Below, in pieces: positions 1 through 5,717 of a stretch of 10,743 bases of DNA. The notes under the pieces are model-generated. The model was not told where the DNA came from. It saw only the letters and a program-made list of their open reading frames with translations, and ran no database searches. This stretch comes from Rhodospirillales bacterium (GTDB lineage Bacteria; Pseudomonadota; Alphaproteobacteria; Rhodospirillales; Casp-alpha2). Numbering within the stretch: the first letter of the stretch is position 1; each line of letters begins with the position of its first letter. The position numbers and the translations under genes are program-made. The stretch spans positions 1 through 10,743 of the forward strand of contig JACPJY010000123.1 in assembly GCA_016187325.1 (NCBI GenBank), written 5' to 3'.

Positions 1-106
1 TAGCCGCGACGGCCGCGACGACGCCCACGGCTTCTACGCCACCGCCGGCTACCGGCCGGCGGTCGGGCTCAGCCGCTACGACAAGCCGCTTGCCTCCGCC
101 GGCTAG
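1..106 (+). CDS. C-terminal end of a probable GNAT-family N-acetyltransferase (5' part outside the window)
   Basis: An open frame enters from the left edge (first whole codon at base 2) and ends at a TAG at 104-106, giving 34 visible residues. The piece RDDAHGFYATAGYRP resembles the last part of GNAT acetyltransferases, where a Phe-Tyr pair followed by a Gly-Tyr/Phe turn belongs to the last conserved motif and is followed by a short beta strand (here GLSRYDKPL). GNAT enzymes move an acyl group from acyl-CoA to an amine; the substrate cannot be told from this fragment. The stop lies 14 bases before the permease ATG, so the two genes are probably co-transcribed. It does not look like the end of a solute-binding protein, which would be the more usual neighbour. 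Only the tail is visible, so the family call is moderate. Confidence 0.5.
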   Translation, partial: SRDGRDDAHGFYATAGYRPAVGLSRYDKPLASAG

Positions 107-120
107 CGCCGGAAGGCGTG

Positions 121-1086
121 ATGGCGCAATTTCTGATCCACCGGCTGTGGCCGTCGCTGCTGGTGCTCGGCTTGATGTCGTTCGTCGCCTATTCGCTGAT
201 CGGCCTGATGCCGGGCGATCCGGTCGATTTGATGATCACCGCCGATCCCAAGATCACCAGCGAGGATGCCGCCCGGCTGCGCCAGCTCTACGGCCTGGAT
301 AAGCCGATCGTCGAGCGCTACGGCAACTGGCTGATGGCGGCGCTCAACGGCGACTTCGGCTACTCGCGGCTGTTCGCCAAGCCGGTGATGGAGGCGCTGA
401 AGCCGGCGCTCGCCAACACCGTGCTGCTGCTGGGGCTGAGCTTTGCCCTGGCGCTCGCCATCGCGCTGCCGGCCGGCATCATCGCCGCGACGCGGCCCTA
501 TTCGAAGCTCGACTACGCCGTCAACGCCTTCGCCTTCGCCGGCATCTCGGTGCCGTCGTTCTGGCTCGGGCTGATGCTGATCGTGGTGTTCGCGGTGCTG
601 CTCGGCGTGCTGCCGGCCGGCGGCACCGGCGAGCTCGGCAAGGGCGGCGTCTGGGAAAACCTGAAATACCTGGTGCTGCCGGTGGCGACGCTGACCATCG
701 CCAGCGTCGGCGGCCACGCCCGCTACATGCGCGCGGCAATGATCGAGACCCTGCGCCAGGACTACATCCGCACCGCCCGCGCCATCGGCGCCGGTGAAAC
801 CCGGGTGGTGCTGCACCATGCGCTCCGCAACGCGCTGATCCCGGTGGTCACCATCATCGCCCTCGATTTCGGCAACCTGTTCTCGGGTGCGCTGATCACC
901 GAGACCATCTTCTCGTGGCCGGGCATGGGGCGGCTGATCTACGACTCGGTGATGGGCAACGACTTCAACCTGGCGCTGGTGGCGCTGTTGCTGGCGACGC
1001 TGCTGACGCTGGTCGGCAACTTCCTCGCCGACGTCGCCTATGTGGCCCTCGACCCGCGCATCTCGTTCCGCGAGGTGGAGCGATGA
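121..1086 (+). CDS. Peptide/nickel-type ABC transporter permease, DppB/GsiC-like
   Basis: This 321-residue inner-membrane subunit is one of the two permeases of an oligopeptide, dipeptide, glutathione or nickel-type ABC importer (BPD_transp_1 family). The N-terminal helix (about 9-30) is followed by the typical PGDP at 31-34 and a periplasmic stretch with YGLDKP near 57-62. Five more hydrophobic segments follow: about 98-124, 135-163, 183-198, 245-262 and 284-310. The cytoplasmic EAA loop that contacts the ATPase is clear at about 214-243 (DYIRTARAIGA, then HALRNALIPVV). Length is normal for the family. ATG at 121 is preferred over the GTG at 118 because GGAAGG at 111-116 would sit almost on the GTG. 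The stop overlaps the next start (ATGA at 1083-1086), so translation is probably coupled. Substrate specificity cannot be read from the permease alone. Confidence 0.92.
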   Translation: MAQFLIHRLWPSLLVLGLMSFVAYSLIGLMPGDPVDLMITADPKITSEDAARLRQLYGLDKPIVERYGNWLMAALNGDFGYSRLFAKPVMEALKPALANTVLLLGLSFALALAIALPAGIIAATRPYSKLDYAVNAFAFAGISVPSFWLGLMLIVVFAVLLGVLPAGGTGELGKGGVWENLKYLVLPVATLTIASVGGHARYMRAAMIETLRQDYIRTARAIGAGETRVVLHHALRNALIPVVTIIALDFGNLFSGALITETIFSWPGMGRLIYDSVMGNDFNLALVALLLATLLTLVGNFLADVAYVALDPRISFREVER

Positions 1087-2024
1087 CGACGCCGCTCCCC
1101 ACCCCCACTCCCGCCCATGTCGGCGAGAGCCCGTGGCGGCTGTTGTGGCGGCGGTTCCTGCGCCACCGCATGGCGGTCGCCGGCGCCGGCGTGCTGGCGA
1201 TGTTCGCGCTCGCCGCCCTGTCGGCGCCATTGGTCGAGGCACAACTCGGCGGCGCCGGCATGAGCGTCGATCTGCTGAGTCGTTTCCAGCCGCCGTCGGC
1301 GGCGCACCCGCTCGGCACCGACGAGCTCGGGCGCGATATATTAGTGCGGCTGCTCTATGGCGGCCGGGTGTCGCTGTTCGTCGGGCTGACGGCGGCGGTC
1401 GCCGCGGCATGCTTCGGCACCGTCGTCGGCCTGCTCGCCGGCTACCACGGCGGCCGATTCGATGCGTTCCTGATGCGCTTCACCGACGGCGTCATCGCGC
1501 TCCCCCTGCTGCCGCTGCTGATCGTGCTGGCGGCAATCGATCTCAATAAACTGGGCGTGCCGGCGGGCGTGGTGGCGTCCGAGCACGTCAGCCTGTATCG
1601 CATCGTCGCCATCGTGGCGCTGGTCGGCTGGACCACGGTTGCCCGGCTGGTGCGCGGCACGGCGTTGAGCTTGCGCGAGCGGCCGTTCGTGCGCGCCGCC
1701 GAGGCGCAAGGCGCGACCGCGTTCCGGATCATGAGCGTGCACATCCTGCCCAACCTGGCATCGCCGATCATCGTCGCCACCACGCTGTCGGTCGGCCACG
1801 TGATCCTGCTCGAGTCCGTGCTCAGCTTCCTCGGCCTCGGCATCCAGCCGCCGATCGCCAGCTGGGGCAACCTGCTCACCAACGCCCAGGATTTCATCTT
1901 GGACAGGCCGTTGCTCGGCTTCTATCCGGGGTTCCTGATCTTCGTCACCGTCATCGCGTTCAACTTCCTGGGCGACGGCCTGCAGGACGCGCTCGACCCG
2001 CGCGCCATCGAGCGGCGAAGGTGA
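1083..2024 (+). CDS. Peptide/nickel-type ABC transporter permease, DppC/GsiD-like
   Basis: This 313-residue protein is the second membrane subunit of the importer, pairing with the DppB-like protein encoded immediately upstream. It has a cytoplasmic N-terminus, a first helix at about 31-50 (OppC_N region), the family hallmark PLGTDELGRD at 76-85, and further hydrophobic segments near 96-120, 136-152, 172-190, 227-250 and 279-298. The EAA loop lies at about 201-230 (FVRAAEAQGAT, then ILPNLASPII). The start is the ATG overlapping the upstream stop; GAGG at 1072-1075 is a plausible ribosome binding site. The last codons (PRAIERRR) are odd: their DNA is repeated exactly over 20 bp at 2731-2750. 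No ATPase (DppD/DppF) follows, which is unusual for such operons. The gene is followed instead by an oppositely oriented antitoxin-like gene 23 bases away. Confidence 0.92.
   Translation: MTTPLPTPTPAHVGESPWRLLWRRFLRHRMAVAGAGVLAMFALAALSAPLVEAQLGGAGMSVDLLSRFQPPSAAHPLGTDELGRDILVRLLYGGRVSLFVGLTAAVAAACFGTVVGLLAGYHGGRFDAFLMRFTDGVIALPLLPLLIVLAAIDLNKLGVPAGVVASEHVSLYRIVAIVALVGWTTVARLVRGTALSLRERPFVRAAEAQGATAFRIMSVHILPNLASPIIVATTLSVGHVILLESVLSFLGLGIQPPIASWGNLLTNAQDFILDRPLLGFYPGFLIFVTVIAFNFLGDGLQDALDPRAIERRR
1996..2015 (+). repeat. Left copy of a 20-bp exact direct repeat, in the permease 3' end
   Basis: The sequence acccgcgcgccatcgagcgg occurs here and again at 2731-2750. After the exact 20 bases, about 9 of the next 13 positions also agree, including the TGA stop. 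In both places it is read in the same frame as P-R-A-I-E-R near a C-terminus. See the islet entry for interpretation. Confidence 0.85.
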
Positions 2025-2047
2025 CGCTCGTCCCGAGCGCGGTTCGA

Positions 2048-2293
2048 TCATGCGAGGGTCAGACCGCCGTGCTTGGCGAAGCGCCTGAAGACACGGTCCC
2101 GGCGCAGTTCCGCGAGATCGAGATCGAGGCGTACCTTACCCCTCAGACGGCGCAACTCCTGGGCAGCTTCCGCCGACGCCAGCAGGTCGAGGCCGAGGCG
2201 GACGGTCTCGGTGATCCCTTTCCCGGTCGCCAGCCGCGCGCGCCACAACAGGTCCGCCGGAACGCGTGCCGTGATTTTCCGTACCTTTCTCAT
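2048..2293 (-). CDS. Orphan ribbon-helix-helix antitoxin-like protein (VapB/CopG type)
   Basis: This 81-residue basic protein begins KVRKITARVP (3-12), which reads as the DNA-binding beta strand of a ribbon-helix-helix fold. A helix at 13-24 and a second at about 27-50 (ITETVRLGLDLLASAEAAQELRR) follow. The next segment, LRGKVRLDLDLAELRRDR (about 50-67), resembles the toxin-binding tail of small antitoxins that normally precede a PIN-domain VapC toxin. Such proteins usually bind their own promoter and neutralise the toxin. Here no toxin follows: the stop lies 23 bases from the end of the convergent permease gene. Residues 68-81 (VFRRFAKHGGLTLA) look like an added tail where I would expect the antitoxin to end, suggesting the downstream toxin was lost by rearrangement. 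ATG at 2293 is chosen because family similarity begins there; no strong Shine-Dalgarno is seen. Family call by eye only. Confidence 0.55.
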   Translation of the reverse strand: MRKVRKITARVPADLLWRARLATGKGITETVRLGLDLLASAEAAQELRRLRGKVRLDLDLAELRRDRVFRRFAKHGGLTLA

Positions 2294-2357
2294 GGGCAAT
2301 GGATTGCCGAAAGCCCAGGCTATCGTCAATCCCTTTCCGCGACGCCCGCCGCGTCGA

Positions 2358-2367
2358 CGGTTAACCC
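2358..2367. promoter_or_regulatory. GTTAAC-centred box, first of two copies
   Basis: The ten bases cggttaaccc recur at 2766-2775, and the following four bases agree except for one (tttc against attc). This copy sits in the divergent spacer between the antitoxin-like gene and the small gene; the other sits just upstream of the exported FecR-like gene. TTAACC resembles a half-site of the alphaproteobacterial regulator CtrA, but the full TTAA-N7-TTAA motif is absent. Function is inferred only from recurrence. Confidence 0.3.
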
Positions 2368-2556
2368 TTTCAACCATTGGTATGTGCTACCGTGACTATG
2401 CCTACCGCAAGATGGCAGGGAAAATGCTCTAACATGCCGAGAAGTCCGGTGACGGGACGCACATACGGCACAAAGATATGTCCCGCATGGAATGATCCAC
2501 AATCCAACCGTCCTTGGCCGAGAAAGATATTCATTCCAAGGCAGAACTCCGAATCC

Positions 2557-2563
2557 GGAGGAG
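2557..2563 (+). promoter_or_regulatory. Strong ribosome binding site for the small gene at 2571
   Basis: GGAGGAG is seven bases upstream of the ATG at 2571, a near-ideal Shine-Dalgarno sequence and spacing. It is the main reason for believing that the short frame is translated, and it sets the start at 2571 rather than at the ATG at 2514. Confidence 0.7.
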
Positions 2564-2570
2564 TCGCGAA

Positions 2571-2759
2571 ATGACCAGCCCGCCGACATTGACGGAATCA
2601 CTGACATTTGCCGATCTGGCAGCGGCTACCTACGCGGACATCGGACCGGCTATTGCCTCCCTACCTGCCGGTGCGTCACAAAAGGACGTCAACGACAAGG
2701 CGAAACTCGCGATTCTCGCGTACAACATAAACCCGCGCGCCATCGAGCGGTGGCGGTGA
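2571..2759 (+). CDS. Small protein of unknown function (62 residues)
   Basis: I do not recognise this protein. The frame opens with an ATG preceded by an excellent GGAGGAG at seven bases and encodes 62 residues. They are mildly acidic to neutral and soluble-looking, with no signal peptide, no membrane segment and no cysteine. The first two thirds (about 8-45) could form helices (LTFADLAAATYADIGPAIASL, then QKDVNDKAKLAILAYN). The C-terminus NPRAIERWR is encoded by the second copy of the 20-bp repeat and matches the DppC-like C-terminus DPRAIERRR in frame. It may therefore be a fusion of an element's own reading frame to an older permease 3' end, or a genuine small gene whose tail was copied. 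Its stop lies 88 bases before the FecR-like gene, with a promoter-like sequence between, so it is probably a separate unit. Confidence 0.5.
   Translation: MTSPPTLTESLTFADLAAATYADIGPAIASLPAGASQKDVNDKAKLAILAYNINPRAIERWR
2731..2750 (+). repeat. Right copy of the 20-bp exact direct repeat
   Basis: Identical to 1996-2015 over all 20 bases and in the same reading frame, here forming the last codons of the 62-residue small gene. The DNA after it (2760 onward) returns to the higher-GC composition of the neighbouring operon, as expected for the right boundary of an insertion. Confidence 0.85.
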
Positions 2760-2765
2760 GGCTGC

Positions 2766-2800
2766 CGGTTAACCCATTCGGCCGCCGCTGCTTGTATACT
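2766..2800 (+). promoter_or_regulatory. Candidate promoter region of the FecR-like/cyclase/protease operon
   Basis: TATACT at 2795-2800 is a good -10 hexamer (5 of 6 to TATAAT). It would place transcription start near 2807, leaving a leader of about 40 bases before the ATG at 2848. There is no good -35 at 17 bases. Instead cggttaaccc (2766-2775), the second copy of the box at 2358, has its TTAACC 20 bases upstream of the -10. This could be an activator site or an unusual -35. The match is suggestive, not proof. Confidence 0.4.
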
Positions 2801-2847
2801 GTCGCGGGGATCGAAGCGGACGCCAAAGGCGGTAGGCAGGTAAGGTC

Positions 2848-3549
2848 ATGACCAAAATCACCCGGCTTTTCATCCTCTTAGCATTGGTTGGTGGAATCGC
2901 AACCGGCGGCGCCCTGCGGGCTACCGCCGACGACAAGGCGGCGGTGGCCCTGGTCGAGGCGGTGGAGAACGCCGCCAACGCCGGCGTCGGGTTCATGGAC
3001 TACGTCTATCCCGGCAAGGTGATCGAGCTCGGATCCGGCGGCAAGCTGGCGCTGTCCTACTTCGACACGTGTTTGACCGAGACCATCGCCGGCGGCCGGG
3101 TCACCGTGGCCAAGGGTGCCAGCGATGTCGCCGGCGGCCAGGTCAGCGCCAAAAAGTTCCCGTGTCAGCGGGCGCGGATGGTGGTCACCGCCGAGACCGG
3201 CGAAGCCGGCGCCACGGTCAGCCGCGTCACCCCGTTCGCCGGCCAGGACTGGGCCGAGTTCACGGTCAAGACGCCGGAGCCGGTGTTCAAATGGCGGGCG
3301 GCAGCCGGCGCCACAGCGCTCAAGGTCATGGACATGGACGCCGAGCCGCCGAAGCTCATTTGGCAAGGCCAGGTCGAGGGCGGCCATTTCGCCTACCCGG
3401 CCGACGCGCCCAAGCTCAAGGTCGGCGTGCCTTACCAGATCCAGGTGTCGCCACCAGGGGTATCGACCATCGTCGCCATGTTCTCCGTCGATCCCGACCT
3501 CGACGTGCCGGACACGGTGATGGCCCGGGTCGTCCTGCTCGGACGTTGA
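2848..3549 (+). CDS. Exported FecR-like protein, first gene of the CHASE2-cyclase operon
   Basis: This 233-residue protein has a clear Sec signal peptide: basic MTKITR, a hydrophobic core at about 7-22, and a cleavage site after Ala27 (ATA followed by DD). The mature part has a FecR-like beta-rich segment at about 52-100 (PGKVIELGSGGKLALSYF, then GGRVTV and GGQV). A second segment at about 143-200 (PVFKWRAAAGA, then AYPADAPKLKVGVPYQIQV) resembles the C-terminal beta domain of exported proteins found beside CHASE2 cyclases. Two cysteines (75 and 106) could form a disulfide in the periplasm. It is 18 bases upstream of the cyclase gene and in the same frame, so the two are surely co-transcribed. 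A likely job is to feed an envelope signal to the periplasmic CHASE2 domain or to act with it; that is inference. The ligand is unknown, and the start is backed by an AGG at 2838-2840. Confidence 0.7.
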   Translation: MTKITRLFILLALVGGIATGGALRATADDKAAVALVEAVENAANAGVGFMDYVYPGKVIELGSGGKLALSYFDTCLTETIAGGRVTVAKGASDVAGGQVSAKKFPCQRARMVVTAETGEAGATVSRVTPFAGQDWAEFTVKTPEPVFKWRAAAGATALKVMDMDAEPPKLIWQGQVEGGHFAYPADAPKLKVGVPYQIQVSPPGVSTIVAMFSVDPDLDVPDTVMARVVLLGR

Positions 3550-3567
3550 CGCGGTCGCCGGCGCGCG

Positions 3568-5700
3568 TTGCCACAGTCCCTGCCCCCGACCATCGACGAC
3601 ACAGGCCCGCAGCGGCGGACCTGGCGCCGTCGCTGGGCTTTGGCGTTGGCGAACGGCCTCGTCCTCGGCGTCGCCGCCGCCGGGCCATGGGCCGACGGCG
3701 TCCACCGGCTCGGTATCGACTTGCTGCTGCCGGTCCGCCACCTGGTGTTCGGCCCGCTGTATCCGGCCGCCGAGTCGCCGACCGTCGTCGTCGCCATCGA
3801 CGAGGAGACCTATCGGACGCCGCCGTTCTCGGAGACGCCGCGGGTGGCGTGGACGCCGATGCTGGCGAAGGTCCTGGCCGCCATCGACGCCGCCGGCGCC
3901 CGCGTCGTCGGCCTCGATCTCATCTACCCGACGAGCCTGGATAAACCGGGACTGCTGCCCGGCTACGACAAGCCGCTGCTGCTGGCGCTCCACAAGGCAG
4001 GACGGGCTGGACGCTTGGTGCTCGGCGAGGTGCGGTTGTCGCAGCAGTCGATCGTGCCCTACAAGGGACAACAGATCGCCGCCGGCGGCCCGGACAACAT
4101 CCGATCGCTCAATTTGCTGCTGGATACCGACAACGTGGTGCGCCGCCACCCGGCGAGCTTCACCGACGAGGCTGGCGGCCGCGTCCGCTCGTTCGCCGCC
4201 GAGCTGGCGGGCCGCGCCGGCGCAAAGGTAGGCGGCGAGTTCCTGATTAACTACAACACCGGCGCCGACGACATCCCGACCTACAGTCTCGCCGACCTCC
4301 ACGCCTGCGTCGAAGGCGGCGGCGCGGAGTATTTTCGCCGCCATTTTGCCGGCAAGGTGGTGATCGTCGGCTCCGCCCTCGACGTTGAGGACCGGCGCTT
4401 CCCGGCCAAGCGCTTCGCCGCCGGCGGCGCCGACGCGCGCCCTCCCGAACGCTGCCGCATCGCCTTCGACCCGCGACGCTTCGGCCAGTTGATCGGCCGG
4501 CAGTCGATCCCCGGGGCGCTGATCCATGCCGCCGCCGTCAACACCCTGATCCGGGGCGACGCGCTGGTCATGCTCGATCGCGCCGGCACCTTCGCCGTCA
4601 CCGCCGCCAGCGCCGCCGTGCTCGGCCTTTTGTTCTTCCTGCTGGCGCCGGCGGCCGGTCTGCTCGCCGGCCTCGGCGTGCTCGCCGTGGAGGGCGGCAT
4701 CGCGGCGGCCGCGTTCCGCCACGGCACCGTGGCGCCGATCATCGCGCTGACGCTCGAGGCGGCGTTCGTGTTCGCCGTGGTCTATGCCTACCGCTTCGTG
4801 GTCGAGGACCGCATCAAGCGGCGGATCAAGCACGCCTTCGGCCGCTACCTGGCGCCGAGCCTGGTCGAACGCCTGGCGGAAGGCGAGGAAAGCCTCCGGC
4901 TCGGCGGCGAGAGCCGGCGGGTGACGATCATGTTCACCGACATCGCCGGTTACACGACATTGTCGGAAGGCCTGCGCAGCAGACCCGAGCAACTGGTCGA
5001 CGTCCTCAATCGCTATTTCACCGTCCTCACCGGCGTCGTCGAACGCCACCAGGGCTACGTCGTCAGCTTCATGGGCGACGCCATCATGGGCCTGTGGGGG
5101 GCGCCGGCCAGCGACCCCACCGCCGAGCGTCATGCCGTGGCGGCGGCGCTGGAGGCCCTCGCCGCCCTCGACGAGTTCAACCGCCGCGTGGTGCAAGGAG
5201 AATACGGCCTCGCGGGCATCGGCACCCGGTTCGGCATCAACACCGGCCCGGCGGTGGTCGGCAACACCGGCTCGGCGAGCCGGCTCAACTACACCGCCAC
5301 CGGCGACACCACCAACCTGGCGGCGCGCCTGGAAAGCGCCAACAAGCTCTACGGCACGCGGCTGATCGTCAGCGCCGAGACCGCCCGCGGCCTCGACGGC
5401 ACGTTCGTGCTGCGCCGCATCGACCGGCTGGTGGTCAAGGGTAAGTCGGAGCCGATCGAGGTGTTCGAGGTGGTCGGCTACCGCGACCGGGTCGGCGCCG
5501 ACCGGCTGGCCCGGATCGCCGATTTCGAGGCCGCCCTCGAGCTCTACGGCAAGCGCCGGTTCGCGGCGGCGAAGGCCGTTTTCGAGCGGCTGGCTGTGGA
5601 TGACGAAGCGGCAAAGGTATATGTTGATCGCTGCACCCACTACCAGTCTGAACCGCCCTCGGACGACTGGGACGGCAGCTTCGTTTCGAAGACCAAGTAG
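3568..5700 (+). CDS. CHASE2-domain class III adenylate/guanylate cyclase, membrane-bound
   Basis: This 710-residue signalling enzyme is predicted to make a cyclic nucleotide from an NTP in response to a periplasmic cue. Order: one N-terminal membrane helix (about 23-40); a periplasmic CHASE2 domain at about 48-330 (VVVAIDEETY at 73-82, VGLDLIYP, GKVVIVGSA at 262-270, PGALIHAAAVNTL at 315-327); three membrane helices (about 340-410); then the cyclase domain at about 448-635. Metal-binding Asp458 (FTDIAG) and Asp504 (MGDAIM) are present, as are the transition-state pair Asn583 and Arg587 (NLAAR). The position usually holding the adenine-selecting lysine is Ser500, so substrate choice is uncertain. 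A tail at about 650-710, with one TPR-like helix pair and a DWDG motif, is common in these cyclases. Two periplasmic cysteines (247, 296) might pair. The only start after the upstream in-frame stop that keeps the first helix is the TTG at 3568. Confidence 0.88.
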   Translation: MPQSLPPTIDDTGPQRRTWRRRWALALANGLVLGVAAAGPWADGVHRLGIDLLLPVRHLVFGPLYPAAESPTVVVAIDEETYRTPPFSETPRVAWTPMLAKVLAAIDAAGARVVGLDLIYPTSLDKPGLLPGYDKPLLLALHKAGRAGRLVLGEVRLSQQSIVPYKGQQIAAGGPDNIRSLNLLLDTDNVVRRHPASFTDEAGGRVRSFAAELAGRAGAKVGGEFLINYNTGADDIPTYSLADLHACVEGGGAEYFRRHFAGKVVIVGSALDVEDRRFPAKRFAAGGADARPPERCRIAFDPRRFGQLIGRQSIPGALIHAAAVNTLIRGDALVMLDRAGTFAVTAASAAVLGLLFFLLAPAAGLLAGLGVLAVEGGIAAAAFRHGTVAPIIALTLEAAFVFAVVYAYRFVVEDRIKRRIKHAFGRYLAPSLVERLAEGEESLRLGGESRRVTIMFTDIAGYTTLSEGLRSRPEQLVDVLNRYFTVLTGVVERHQGYVVSFMGDAIMGLWGAPASDPTAERHAVAAALEALAALDEFNRRVVQGEYGLAGIGTRFGINTGPAVVGNTGSASRLNYTATGDTTNLAARLESANKLYGTRLIVSAETARGLDGTFVLRRIDRLVVKGKSEPIEVFEVVGYRDRVGADRLARIADFEAALELYGKRRFAAAKAVFERLAVDDEAAKVYVDRCTHYQSEPPSDDWDGSFVSKTK

Positions 5701-5704
5701 CGAT

Positions 5705-5710
5705 GGAGGA
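5705..5710 (+). promoter_or_regulatory. Ribosome binding site fixing the M48 protease start
   Basis: GGAGGA lies seven bases before the ATG at 5718. The upstream in-frame ATG at 5703 overlaps this site, so 5718 is the likely start. The downstream choice also places the twin-arginine signal close to the N-terminus. Confidence 0.7.
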
Positions 5711-5717
5711 TGTACCC

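Larger units (their letters stand above)
2016..2730. other. Lower-GC islet bracketed by 20-bp direct repeats (possible insertion)
   Basis: This 715-base stretch lies between the two copies of the direct repeat and holds an antitoxin-like gene on the - strand and most of a small gene on the + strand. Base composition drops: the 60-base blocks at 2461-2520 and 2521-2580 count to 52% and 50% G+C, against about 63-65% in two blocks I counted in the next operon and visibly more elsewhere. The divergent spacer 2294-2570 has no other gene that I can support. It contains a GTTAAC-centred box at 2358-2367 and a strong ribosome binding site at its right end. No integrase, transposase or terminal inverted repeat is visible, so any element would be a remnant or a passive passenger. 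An att-like duplication at a gene 3' end would explain the layout; a simple tandem copy of the permease tail is the alternative. Confidence 0.4.

Noticed and set aside
103..1410. A 435-codon - strand frame opposite the two permease genes
   Set aside because: Low-complexity His/Arg/Gln composition, no motif, and complete overlap with two clear membrane proteins. It is a by-product of high GC.
2449..2480. Imperfect inverted repeat GGGAC...CATA / TATGTCCC
   Set aside because: The arms pair only with a four-base bulge, and no nearby feature gives it a role.
2512..2541. CCTTGG...CCAAGG hairpin before the small gene
   Set aside because: Six pairs with an 18-base loop and no T-run. Too weak to call a regulator or terminator.
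2878..5640. A 920-codon open frame on the - strand opposite the FecR-like and cyclase genes
   Set aside because: Its product is dominated by Asp, His, Gln, Arg, Gly and Ala, as expected for the antisense of GC-rich coding DNA. It has no recognisable domain, while the opposite strand carries well-conserved motifs throughout.
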